A DNA stretch of 64,000 nt from Spirochaetales bacterium (GTDB lineage Bacteria; Spirochaetota; Spirochaetia; Sphaerochaetales; Sphaerochaetaceae): NCBI GenBank assembly GCA_018433865.1, contig JAHDQJ010000002.1:447592-511591 (forward strand). Reading direction: 5' to 3'. Made by a program: the position numbers and the translations under genes. Under the pieces are notes generated by a model, which saw only the letters and a program-made list of their open reading frames with translations, did no database searches and was not told the origin of the DNA. This document shows positions 15,407 to 24,046 of this stretch, in pieces (the stretch's first letter is position 1; each line of letters opens with the position of its first letter).

Positions 15407-18400
15407 ATGAGAAATTCCGATTCGGTCGCCGAGCTCGCTTCGTCCAGGATTTTGGTCCTCGACGGTGCGATGGGGACCATGATCCAATCCCTTGGTGTGG
15501 ATGATGCGGACCTGCAGTTCGCCGACCTCCCGCCCGTTCCCGGCTGCCATGAAATCCTCAATCTGACCAGGGGCGACCTGATCCACGGCATCCACCTCTC
15601 CTATGTGCGATGTGGGGCAGATATCATCGAAACGAACACGTTCGGCGCGAATCGTTTCTCGCTCGCCGGGTACGGTCTTGAAGAGTATGTGTACGATATC
15701 AATCTCGCGGCGGTCGAGATTGCACGTGCTGCGATCGAAAGCTTTGCCCAGGAGGGCAATGGTCGGCCTGTGTTCATCGCAGGAGTGCTCGGTCCGACGG
15801 GAAAGAGCGCCTCCATCTCCCCCTCCGTCGACGATCCGTCCTATCGGGAGGTGGCGTTCGACGACTTCGTTGCAATATATCGTGAGCAGATCGAAGCGTT
15901 GCTCGACGGCGGAGTCGACCTGATCCTCGTCGAGACCGTCTTCGATACCCTCGTGGCGAAAGCAGCGCTCCTGGCTGCGTCCATCGTGTGTGAAGAGCGA
16001 AACACAGAAATTCCCCTCATGGTCTCCGCGACATTCAGCGACAAGAGCGGCAGGACCCTTTCCGGACAGACTCTCGAAGCGTTCATCGACACACTCTCTC
16101 CCTACAAGCTATTCTCCCTCGGCTTGAACTGTTCCACCGGTCCACAGGAGATGATCCCCCTCATCGAAACCCTTGCGAGACACAGTCCGTTCCTGACCAG
16201 CGCCCACCCCAATGCGGGTTTTCCCGATCGTGACGGAGTCTATACCCAAACCCCGGCGCAATTGGCAGATCTCATGACCCCACTGATGGAAGGCGGATTG
16301 CTGAATATCGTCGGAGGGTGTTGCGGGACGACTCCTGCACATATCGCGGCACTCGCGCACGCAGCTGCGAACGGAACTCCCCGTTCAAAACCGGAACTGT
16401 TTCCGATCCTTCGGCTCAGCGGCTTGGAGAGTCTCGCTCCGGTTCCGGCAGGAAAGCTGATCACGATCGGCGAGCGGACCAACGTGGCTGGATCGAGGAA
16501 GTTCGCCCGCCTGATCAGGGAGAACTCCTATGGGCAGGCACTCGCGATCGCCCGTGCGCAGATCGACGAGGGGGCCCATGTCATCGACATCTGCATGGAC
16601 GATCCGCTGATCGATGCGAGGGAGGCGATGGTGAAATTCCTCCGCCTTGCATCGGCAGACCCTGCGATCGCGAAGGTTCCCTTCATGATCGATTCTTCCG
16701 ATTGGTCGGTGATCACCGCCGCGCTGTACGAGCTTCAGGGACGGGCGATAGTCAATTCCATCAGCCTCAAGGAAGGTCCCCAAGCGTTCCTTGAGAAGGC
16801 GCGTCATATCGTGCGGATGGGCGCCGCCATGGTCGTCATGCTCTTCGACGAACAGGGGCAGGCCGATACGTTCGAGCGGAAGATAGGCATTGCCCGACGA
16901 GCCTATCATCTGTTGGTTGACGGAAACATCTGTCCGCCCTCTTCGATCATTTTCGATCCGAACATCCTCGCGATCGCGACAGGGATTGATGAGCATGATC
17001 GGTATGCAGCCGATTTCCTGCGCTCTGTCGCATGGATCACCCAGCATCTGCCCGGTGTATCCATCAGCGGAGGAGTGAGCAACCTCTCCTTTTCCTTCCG
17101 TGGAAACAATAGTCTCAGAGAGGCCATACACGCACTTTTCTTGGAGTATGCCGTAGATTCAGGCCTTGATATGGCAATCGTAAACCCCTCTTCGCTGGTT
17201 GATCCCCGCACGATCCCTCCTGAGGTCGCTACCTGCATCGAGCGAGTCCTCCTTGCTGAGGGGGATGATCCCACAGCCGACAGGGAGGCGTTGATCGCAC
17301 TGGCGATGCAGCCACTCGAGCTTTCCGCTCCCGCAAGGACCGAAAAGAAGACCGATACACAGTGGCGTGCCTGGGAGCCCGGACGACGGCTTTCCCAATC
17401 CGTCCTCCTCGGCGAGGACTCCTTCCTGGAAAAGGATCTGGCCGAACTGTCTGTGCAACCGGCGGTCTCGATCATCGAAGGCCCCTTGATGGAGGGAATG
17501 GCCCAGGTGGGAAAGCTGTTCGGCGAGGGAAAGCTCTTCCTTCCCCAGGTCGTCCGCTCAGCACGGGTGATGAAGCGGGCGGTCGACATCCTGCAACCGC
17601 GATTGGAGCAGAGTCCCGCCACGGGAGGATCCGGCGTGGGAACAGTCGTGCTTGCCACGGTCAAGGGCGATGTCCATGATATCGGGAAGAACATCGTATC
17701 GTTGGTCATGCAATGCAACAATATCGAGGTCGTTGACCTCGGGGTCATGGTGCCGCCCCAGCAGATTCTCGATGCTGCGAGAGAGAGGAAGGCTCACCTC
17801 ATAGCCTTGAGCGGTCTCATCACACCGTCGCTCACCGAGATGGGCAACCTCTGCCGCCTCTGCAAGGAGCAGGGACTCGATATCCCCATCATGATCGGTG
17901 GTGCGACCACGAGCGAGGAACACACCGCACTCAAGCTCGATCCGCTGTATCCCGGGCATGTCTTTCACTCCACGGACGCCTCCGATGCCGTGTTCGTGGC
18001 ACTTTCCCTCCTTGGGCGCGAACGGGAAGCTTTCTCCGGCAAGATTGCCCAAAGGTACCGTGCCAGGCGCGAGGGAGCGAGAGGGGGTCCAAAGGATCCT
18101 CTATCGGTCTCCTATGCAAAGGCTGAGGAGAACCGGTTCGTAAAAGTACGGCCGGCTCCGAAACCGCGGGACCCGGGGATCCATGTGATCGACAGTCTCA
18201 AGCTGGCTGACCTGCTCGGAACGATCAACTGGAGGATGCTCTGCAACGCATGGAACGTTCCCGCGGATTCCGAGGAAGGGCGCAAGCTCATCAGCGATGC
18301 AAAGGAGTTTCTCGGCCGTCCCGCGACCATCGGATGGTTCGAGTCCTCGATGCGCGCGATGATCGGCCTGTTCGAAGCCGAAGGATTGGAGCGGGGCGTG

Positions 18401-19009
18401 GTGAGGATCAAGGATGTTCACGCCGGGAGCGTGGACCTCCGTTTCCTACGTTCCCAAATCCCCGGACCGGATGGGACCTGCCGATCCTTGGGCGACTACA
18501 TATGCCGTGGCCAATCGGACACGATCGGCATGTTCGTCGCTACTACGGGCGAGGGCATCAAGCGTCGGATCGCACAGTTCAAGCAGGAGGGAGATATCTA
18601 TCATTCGCTACTGCTGCAATCGGTGTCCGACCGCATCACCGAGGCAATGAGCCAGCACCTCCAGTCCCTCTTGGAATCAACATGGTGGCATCTCGGTGAT
18701 GTCCCGTCGATCCGTCCCGCCGTCGGCTATCCCTCGGTTGCCGATCACCAGCAGAAACAGACGATCTTCGACGTCCTCGATGCTACACAGCAAGTCGGCG
18801 TCCGGTTGACGGAAGGGTTCGCGATGGATCCCGTCTCTTCCGTGTGCGGTTTCTATTTCGCAGGGGAAGGATGCTCCTACTTTCCGATGGGAGCTGCTGA
18901 GGAAGACCAACTGGACGACTATGCCAGATGGCGGGGTGTATCCATGCAGGACCTCGAACGGACGCTCTTCGTTTTGGAATCCGTTGCAGACAAGGAGAAG
19001 GAATCATGA
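15407..19009 (+). CDS. metH: Cobalamin-dependent methionine synthase
   Basis: 1200 aa, close to the four-module enzyme of E. coli. The homocysteine module (1-320) has the three zinc Cys: C242 in GLNCSTG, C305 and C306 in GGCCGTTP. The folate module follows (about 350-600, GERTNVAGSRKF). The cobalamin module carries GDVHDIGKNIV with the axial His757. The C-terminal reactivation module (about 890-1200) contains GEGCSYFPMGAAEED. It transfers methyl from methyltetrahydrofolate to homocysteine. ATG is preferred over the TTG three bases earlier because of spacing to GGGGAGG. Its last bases overlap the metF start (ATGA), giving a methionine/folate operon. Confidence 0.97.
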   Translation: MRNSDSVAELASSRILVLDGAMGTMIQSLGVDDADLQFADLPPVPGCHEILNLTRGDLIHGIHLSYVRCGADIIETNTFGANRFSLAGYGLEEYVYDINLAAVEIARAAIESFAQEGNGRPVFIAGVLGPTGKSASISPSVDDPSYREVAFDDFVAIYREQIEALLDGGVDLILVETVFDTLVAKAALLAASIVCEERNTEIPLMVSATFSDKSGRTLSGQTLEAFIDTLSPYKLFSLGLNCSTGPQEMIPLIETLARHSPFLTSAHPNAGFPDRDGVYTQTPAQLADLMTPLMEGGLLNIVGGCCGTTPAHIAALAHAAANGTPRSKPELFPILRLSGLESLAPVPAGKLITIGERTNVAGSRKFARLIRENSYGQALAIARAQIDEGAHVIDICMDDPLIDAREAMVKFLRLASADPAIAKVPFMIDSSDWSVITAALYELQGRAIVNSISLKEGPQAFLEKARHIVRMGAAMVVMLFDEQGQADTFERKIGIARRAYHLLVDGNICPPSSIIFDPNILAIATGIDEHDRYAADFLRSVAWITQHLPGVSISGGVSNLSFSFRGNNSLREAIHALFLEYAVDSGLDMAIVNPSSLVDPRTIPPEVATCIERVLLAEGDDPTADREALIALAMQPLELSAPARTEKKTDTQWRAWEPGRRLSQSVLLGEDSFLEKDLAELSVQPAVSIIEGPLMEGMAQVGKLFGEGKLFLPQVVRSARVMKRAVDILQPRLEQSPATGGSGVGTVVLATVKGDVHDIGKNIVSLVMQCNNIEVVDLGVMVPPQQILDAARERKAHLIALSGLITPSLTEMGNLCRLCKEQGLDIPIMIGGATTSEEHTALKLDPLYPGHVFHSTDASDAVFVALSLLGREREAFSGKIAQRYRARREGARGGPKDPLSVSYAKAEENRFVKVRPAPKPRDPGIHVIDSLKLADLLGTINWRMLCNAWNVPADSEEGRKLISDAKEFLGRPATIGWFESSMRAMIGLFEAEGLERGVVRIKDVHAGSVDLRFLRSQIPGPDGTCRSLGDYICRGQSDTIGMFVATTGEGIKRRIAQFKQEGDIYHSLLLQSVSDRITEAMSQHLQSLLESTWWHLGDVPSIRPAVGYPSVADHQQKQTIFDVLDATQQVGVRLTEGFAMDPVSSVCGFYFAGEGCSYFPMGAAEEDQLDDYARWRGVSMQDLERTLFVLESVADKEKES

Positions 19010-19971
19010 AAGTAACCGACATCATCGTGAATGCAAAGGGCCCGTTGTTCACCTTCGAGCTGCTTCCTCCCTTGAAGGGGCATACCATCGATGCGATCAA
19101 CCGGACCATCGAGACATTGCTTCCTCTCCATCCCGCTTACATCAACATCACGAACCATCAGATGGAAACCATCTATGTCGAGCGTCCCGATGGTCTGGTC
19201 GAGCGGAAGACCACGAGGAAGCGGCCCGGGACCATCGGACTTGCGGCAGCGATCCAATACCGCTACGGCATCCCTGTGGTTCCCCACCTGATCTGCGGAG
19301 GACAGACCAAGGAGCAACTGGAGGACCAATTGGTCGAACTGAACTTCCTTGGTATCGAGAATGTGCTTGCGCTGCGAGGTGATCCTCCACATGGAGAACG
19401 ACGGTTCGTGGCTGCAAAAGGCGGATACGAGCATACGGACGGGATGGTTGGCCAGATTGCGGCCATCAACAAAGGGGAGTACTTGGATCCTACGTTACGT
19501 GAGCCAGTACCTGCTTCGTTCTGCGTGGGTGTCGCCGGATACCCTGAGAAGCATGCGGAGGCACCGAACCTGGAGCACGACATCGCGATGCTCAAGCGCA
19601 AGGTGGATGCGGGTGCGCACTACATCGTCACGCAGATGTTCTTCATCAACGACCGTTACTTCGAATTCGTCGATCGGTGCAGGAGTGCAGGAATCGGAGT
19701 GCCGATCATCCCGGGGATCAAGCCGATACAGAGAAAGAGTGACCTGGACCTGCTGCCCCAGACCTTCCATGTCGATCTTCCGGTCTCTCTGGTCGAACGC
19801 ATGACAAAGTGTACCGCAACTGCTGACATCAGGAAAGCAGGGGTCGATTTCTGTATCGAACAAGTTTCGCACTTGCTCGCGGCGAAGGTTCCGGGAGTCC
19901 ACTTCTATACCCAGGGAAGGCCCGAACCGATTGCAGAAGTCGTGCAGGCGACCTACCCGAGCCGCTCCTAG
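19006..19971 (+). CDS. metF: 5,10-methylenetetrahydrofolate reductase
   Basis: 321 aa flavoprotein of the MTHFR family, which makes the 5-methyltetrahydrofolate used by MetH. Visible motifs are FTFELLPPLKG with the catalytic-region Glu, PHLICGGQTKEQLED, VLALRGDPPHGE, and VTQMFFINDRYFEF. The start overlaps the metH stop by four bases (ATGA), with AAGGAG upstream inside metH, so the two are co-translated. The frame is open further 5' but that part lies inside metH. The gene converges on nth with a 4-bp overlap. Confidence 0.95.
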   Translation: MKVTDIIVNAKGPLFTFELLPPLKGHTIDAINRTIETLLPLHPAYINITNHQMETIYVERPDGLVERKTTRKRPGTIGLAAAIQYRYGIPVVPHLICGGQTKEQLEDQLVELNFLGIENVLALRGDPPHGERRFVAAKGGYEHTDGMVGQIAAINKGEYLDPTLREPVPASFCVGVAGYPEKHAEAPNLEHDIAMLKRKVDAGAHYIVTQMFFINDRYFEFVDRCRSAGIGVPIIPGIKPIQRKSDLDLLPQTFHVDLPVSLVERMTKCTATADIRKAGVDFCIEQVSHLLAAKVPGVHFYTQGRPEPIAEVVQATYPSRS

Positions 19972-20627
19972 CGCGACTTCCCCACCGCTCTGCGCTCGCA
20001 GCGATCGATCACCGGACAGCGTGAGCAGAAGGGGGAGATAGGCGTGCAGATGCACTGTCCATAGGAGACCAACAGCTCGTTGAGCGGGATCCAGAACCGT
20101 CGTGGCATGACTGTCTGGAGCGCAGTCTCCGACGCTTCGGGGGTCTTCGTGGCAATCCAACCCATCCGATTCGCGATGCGATGCACATGGGTGTCGACAC
20201 AGATCGCATCGATACCGAATCCGAGGTTCAGTGTCAAGTTCGCAGTCTTGATTCCCACTCCTGGCAGTTGCAACAGAAGATTGCGGTCTGAGGGAACCTT
20301 CCCCCCATGCCGTTCGAGCAGAATCCTGGAGATCCCGAGGATATTCGCAGCCTTCACCCGATAGAACCCTGCAGGATAGATCGCACGCTCCACCTCTTCG
20401 GCCGAGAGTGCGAGCATGGCACGCGGATCCCGCGCAAGATCGAGCAATCGACGTGAGGAGGCGATGGTCACCGCATCCTTCGTCCTGAGGCTGATGATGG
20501 TCGAGACAAGCACGCTGAACGGATCTTGCCGCTCCCCTGCGATCGTCGATACCGAAGGGAGGGTCTTTCCCTCCCTGCGGACCGCTTCCGCCATGTCTTC
20601 GAACAACGTGTCCCAATCAATCTCCAT
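19968..20627 (-). CDS. nth: Endonuclease III (DNA glycosylase/AP lyase)
   Basis: 219 aa base-excision repair enzyme for oxidised pyrimidines. The helix-hairpin-helix LPGVGIKTA carries the catalytic K127; the second catalytic residue is D145 in VDTHVHR. The C-terminal iron-sulfur loop has the Cys spacing C-x6-C-x2-C-x5-C, ending about eight residues before the stop. SVLVSTIISLRTKD replaces the usual LLSAQTTD, as in archaeal-type members. GGAGG precedes the ATG. Confidence 0.95.
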   Translation of the reverse strand: MEIDWDTLFEDMAEAVRREGKTLPSVSTIAGERQDPFSVLVSTIISLRTKDAVTIASSRRLLDLARDPRAMLALSAEEVERAIYPAGFYRVKAANILGISRILLERHGGKVPSDRNLLLQLPGVGIKTANLTLNLGFGIDAICVDTHVHRIANRMGWIATKTPEASETALQTVMPRRFWIPLNELLVSYGQCICTPISPFCSRCPVIDRCERRAVGKSR

Positions 20628-20645
20628 CCCGAGCCTCCACGGACC

Positions 20646-20674
20646 ATCCTAACGGGAAGGAGCGACACAGACAA
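20646..20674 (-). promoter_or_regulatory. Candidate promoter of nth
   Basis: TTGTCT (20674-20669), 17 bp, TAGGAT (20651-20646). The ribosome site GGAGG lies between it and the ATG at 20627, giving a leader of roughly 12 nt. Confidence 0.5.
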
Positions 20675-20693
20675 CTGGTTTGATTGGCGCAAC

Positions 20694-20722
20694 TTGACAG
20701 GCGCATGCAAAAGCTTTAGCTT
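20694..20722 (+). promoter_or_regulatory. Strong promoter of the DAHP synthase fusion gene, predicted leaderless
   Basis: A perfect TTGACA (20694-20699), 17 bp, TAGCTT (20717-20722). The -10 ends nine bases before the ATG, leaving at most two or three leader bases. The sequence between them is pyrimidine-rich and has no ribosome site. Confidence 0.62.
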
Positions 20723-20731
20723 TCTCCTACC

Positions 20732-22651
20732 ATGATCATCATATTAAAACAACAGATCAACGATGCACAGAAAAGTGCGGTGAAGGACTTCCTCAAGAGT
20801 CGCGGTTTCAAGGTCAAGGAGATCGTCGGTCAGGAAGAGACCGTGCTCGGTGCGGTCGGAACCAACCGTATCGATATCCGGGAAGTCGCGGTGCTTGACG
20901 GGGTGGCGAATGTCATCCCGATCTCGAAGCCGTACAAGCTTGCCTCCCGGGAGTTGAAGAAGGCCGACACGGTCGTCCAGGTCGGCAAGGTGAAGATCGG
21001 CGGACAGCGTATCGTCGTGATCGCCGGGCCGTGCGCGGTCGAGAGCAGGGACCAGATCATGGAGATTGCCCGGCAGGTCCGCGAATCGGGTGCGGTGATC
21101 CTTCGCGGAGGAGCTTTCAAGCCCCGTACGAGTCCCTATGCCTTCCAAGGTCTCGGGGAGGAAGGATTGCGGTATCTGCGTGAGGCGGGAGATGCCTTCG
21201 ACATGCCGGTCACCACCGAGGTCGTCAGTCCCCGTGATGTCGACATGATGCTCAACTACATCGATATGTTCCAGATCGGTGCACGCAACATGCAGAACTT
21301 CGAGTTGCTGAAGGAAGTCGGCCGTACAGGTCTCCCCGTTCTTTTGAAGCGGGGCCTCGCGGCAACGATCGAAGAGTGGCTCATGGCCGCAGAGTATCTG
21401 ATGGCGAGCGGGACCGATCAGGTCATCCTCTGCGAGCGCGGGATCAGGACCTACGAGCAAGCGACACGCAATACGCTCGACATCAGTGCGATCCCCGTGG
21501 TCCAGAAGTTGACCCACCTCCCGGTGATCGCGGACCCGAGCCACGCGACCGGCTTGCGTGACATGGTCGCTCCCATGTCCCTCTCCATCGTAGCCGCAGG
21601 AGCGAGCGGTCTGATCGTCGAGGTTCACAACAATCCCGAGAAAGCCTTTTCGGACGGGCCGCAATCGCTCTATCCCCAGCAGTTCGACAAGCTCATGCGT
21701 GATATCCAGGCGCTCTGTCCCGTGGTGGGAAAATCCTTGGAACGGATCCCCCGTGCACGGGCTGAGGTGGAAATCTGGACCGACCAGAAGTCATTGATCC
21801 CCTCTGCAACCACGTTGAAGATCGCGTTCCAGGGAGAACGGGGAGCCTACAGCGAACAAGCCATCGCGATGGTCTTCGACGAACAGGCCGATACCCTGCC
21901 GTGCAGGACCTTCGCCGACGCGTTCGAGGCAGTGCAGAAAGGAGACGCGAGGTATGGGGTGCTCCCGGTCGAGAACACCCTCGGTGGCACGATCAATGAG
22001 ACGCTTGACCTGCTGAACAGCTATCCCGACCTGACGGTGGTCGGGGAGAAGCAGATCCGCATCCTCCACAACCTGATCGGTTTGCCCGGGAGCTCGATTT
22101 CCGCGATCAAGAAGGTCTACAGCCATCCACAGGGTCTCGCACAGTGCACCGATTTCCTGACCGGGGAGTTGCGTCATGCGGAGGCGTTGCCCTTCTTCGA
22201 TACGGCGGGAGCCGTAGCCTATGTCGCGAAACTCGGAGATCCCTCATGTGCAGCGATCGCCAGTGCGGTCGCGGCGAAAGTGCATGGCATGGAGATCCTT
22301 CGGGACGGAATCGAGACCGACAGCAGCAACTTCACCCGCTTCTATGTCATCTGCCGCGAGGAACATGCTCATGTCTTCCGCAGTGCGATGCCGGTCGATC
22401 GGGTCGCGATGGTCTTTTCCGTGAAGGATCGTCCGGGATCATTGTTCGAGGTCTTGCAGATTCTCTCCGAATACGGGTTGAACATGAAGAAACTGGAATC
22501 GCGACCGATTCCCGGGAAACCGTGGGAGTATGCTTTCTTCATCGAATCCGAGATGATCGGAGAGGAAACGTTCGCGAAGGCCACCGAGGCACTCGTCGCA
22601 ACGTGCGCCTCCTTCAGGATACTCGGGACGTTCCACGGAGACCGAAGGTAG
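20732..22651 (+). CDS. aroF-pheA: DAHP synthase (type I-beta) fused to prephenate dehydratase with ACT domain
   Basis: 639 aa. Residues 1-70 look like the ferredoxin-like regulatory domain of Thermotoga-type DAHP synthase; 75-335 are the catalytic barrel (AGPCAVES 98-105, KPRTSPY 130-136, ADPSHATG 267-274). After a short linker, 361-540 form prephenate dehydratase (AFQGERGAYSEQA 365-377, SSNFTRF 531-537), and 555-635 an ACT domain with GSLF (569-572) and the Phe-binding ESRP motif (589-592). One chain thus holds the first shikimate step and the phenylalanine-specific step; no chorismate mutase domain is visible. Feedback by phenylalanine through the ACT domain is likely. No ribosome site; leaderless start is predicted. 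Two further genes follow closely. Confidence 0.93.
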   Translation: MIIILKQQINDAQKSAVKDFLKSRGFKVKEIVGQEETVLGAVGTNRIDIREVAVLDGVANVIPISKPYKLASRELKKADTVVQVGKVKIGGQRIVVIAGPCAVESRDQIMEIARQVRESGAVILRGGAFKPRTSPYAFQGLGEEGLRYLREAGDAFDMPVTTEVVSPRDVDMMLNYIDMFQIGARNMQNFELLKEVGRTGLPVLLKRGLAATIEEWLMAAEYLMASGTDQVILCERGIRTYEQATRNTLDISAIPVVQKLTHLPVIADPSHATGLRDMVAPMSLSIVAAGASGLIVEVHNNPEKAFSDGPQSLYPQQFDKLMRDIQALCPVVGKSLERIPRARAEVEIWTDQKSLIPSATTLKIAFQGERGAYSEQAIAMVFDEQADTLPCRTFADAFEAVQKGDARYGVLPVENTLGGTINETLDLLNSYPDLTVVGEKQIRILHNLIGLPGSSISAIKKVYSHPQGLAQCTDFLTGELRHAEALPFFDTAGAVAYVAKLGDPSCAAIASAVAAKVHGMEILRDGIETDSSNFTRFYVICREEHAHVFRSAMPVDRVAMVFSVKDRPGSLFEVLQILSEYGLNMKKLESRPIPGKPWEYAFFIESEMIGEETFAKATEALVATCASFRILGTFHGDRR

Positions 22652-22658
22652 GCGGGGT

Positions 22659-23195
22659 GTGGGAGAGGCTCGGGATTTCAAGCCGGTACGACTGATCCTC
22701 GGCGTCCTTTCTGTCCGGTCAGACCTTCATCGGCCTCTTGTGCAGAGGATGGAGGAGCTGTTCGGACCGATCGAGCTGATCACCGATCCCGTTCCGTTCC
22801 TCTATACCGACTACTACGATCGTGAGATGGGCAAACGACCCGATCGGTTCTTCATCGTGTTCGAACGTTTGATGGATCCGACCGATCTGGTCAGATGCAA
22901 ACTTGCGACCAATGGGATCGAGCAGGAATTCGCCGAGAAGGGGAAGCGGACGCTCAACCTCGATCCGGGGATCCTTTCTGCCGAGAACCTGATACTCGCG
23001 ACCACGAAGAACCGCAGTCATCGCATTCCCTTGGGATCAGGAATCTACGGAGAGGTCACGCTTCTCTATGCCCACCACGATTTCCAGGATTTCCCCTGGA
23101 CCTATGCCGATTACAAGAGTACCTCGGCGAAGGCCCTCTTCCGTCAGCTGAGGACACAGTATCTGGAGCTTTTGAAACAGCTCGGCCAGAAGTGA
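22659..23195 (+). CDS. DUF4416 family protein
   Basis: 178 aa soluble protein. The pattern VRLILGVLSVRSDL near the start, then DPVPFLYTDYYDREMG, KRTLNLDPGIL, and IYGEVTLLYAHHDFQDFPWTYADYK is typical of DUF4416, a family common in spirochaetes and delta-proteobacteria-like lineages with no known function. GTG start seven bases after the fusion gene's TAG, so it is probably read from that transcript by reinitiation. Nothing in it suggests aromatic metabolism directly. Confidence 0.85.
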   Translation: MGEARDFKPVRLILGVLSVRSDLHRPLVQRMEELFGPIELITDPVPFLYTDYYDREMGKRPDRFFIVFERLMDPTDLVRCKLATNGIEQEFAEKGKRTLNLDPGILSAENLILATTKNRSHRIPLGSGIYGEVTLLYAHHDFQDFPWTYADYKSTSAKALFRQLRTQYLELLKQLGQK

Positions 23196-23222
23196 TTTTC
23201 GACGCGCACGGGTAGTTCCTCC

Positions 23223-24020
23223 ATGCGAAGAAACCTCCTGCTCGCGCTTGCATGCCTTCTTTTCTTCTCTGGGTGCGAACCATCGTACTTCGTGGATGTC
23301 CGTCTGGAGTCCTCGCACCCGTGGGAGCGAGCTTCGGGCAGGCAGTTCTGGTATACCTTGGTCCATACCGGGACCTCAGGGTTGGAGATGAACAATATTC
23401 CGATCGGTGTGCACGACATACGGTTGGCAGTCCCTCGTTCCCGCACCGTGATCTTCGCAGCGTATCCTTTGGGCACCGGATTCCCTGTCGGGGGAGGCAT
23501 GACCACGGGCACCTCGGAGGGTCCGATCCTCCTTACTTCCTTGGAAGGTCCACTTGGCAACATGTTGCTGCAGGTGGCCAAACAGTGGCCTGCTGTAGTC
23601 TCGCATATAGATTTCGATCGGCTCAGCGATGCAGTACGCCAAGCGGACGAACGGATGCTCTGCATCGATTGGAATCGAGTCGCAGCATCAATCGTGAACG
23701 GAACATTGGGGGAATCCTCGATACAGTCCATCGAGACACGCACCGTCGAACTGAGAGACATTCCCGAGGGATCGTGGGTCAGCGAATCACCGATGATCCG
23801 TTCGTTCACCCTCTATGGGAAGGACACTGTCACGCTCGATTCCCTTCCTCCCGGTATGATCCGTTTCGTGAACCTGCAAGGCCGAATGGAGTTGCGGGTC
23901 TTGGTTCCCGATGACGAGACGGAAGCTCCTTTCTGGTATATCGCGCCGCTCGATCCCCTTCTGGCAATTTCCGATCCTGCATATCATGATCTCATCAGGA
24001 GTGCCGATGACTTCCCATAG
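23223..24020 (+). CDS. Hypothetical lipoprotein
   Basis: 265 aa that I do not recognise. MRRNLLLALACLLFFSGC is a lipoprotein signal with a lipobox ending at Cys18; the next residue is Glu, compatible with outer-membrane sorting. The rest is soluble, mixed alpha/beta in appearance, without repeats or catalytic motifs. It starts 27 bp after the DUF4416 gene with no good ribosome site, and ends 26 bp before sdaA. Confidence 0.75.
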   Translation: MRRNLLLALACLLFFSGCEPSYFVDVRLESSHPWERASGRQFWYTLVHTGTSGLEMNNIPIGVHDIRLAVPRSRTVIFAAYPLGTGFPVGGGMTTGTSEGPILLTSLEGPLGNMLLQVAKQWPAVVSHIDFDRLSDAVRQADERMLCIDWNRVAASIVNGTLGESSIQSIETRTVELRDIPEGSWVSESPMIRSFTLYGKDTVTLDSLPPGMIRFVNLQGRMELRVLVPDDETEAPFWYIAPLDPLLAISDPAYHDLIRSADDFP

Positions 24021-24040
24021 GGGAGGGAAATCGGTAGAGT
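24012..24040 (+). promoter_or_regulatory. Candidate promoter of sdaA, predicted leaderless
   Basis: TTCCCA (24012-24017), 17 bp, TAGAGT (24035-24040), ending six bases before the ATG. The -35 is weak (four of six). A GGGAGG lies inside the spacer, too far from the ATG to serve as a ribosome site. Confidence 0.4.
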
Positions 24041-24046
24041 AGCGGC

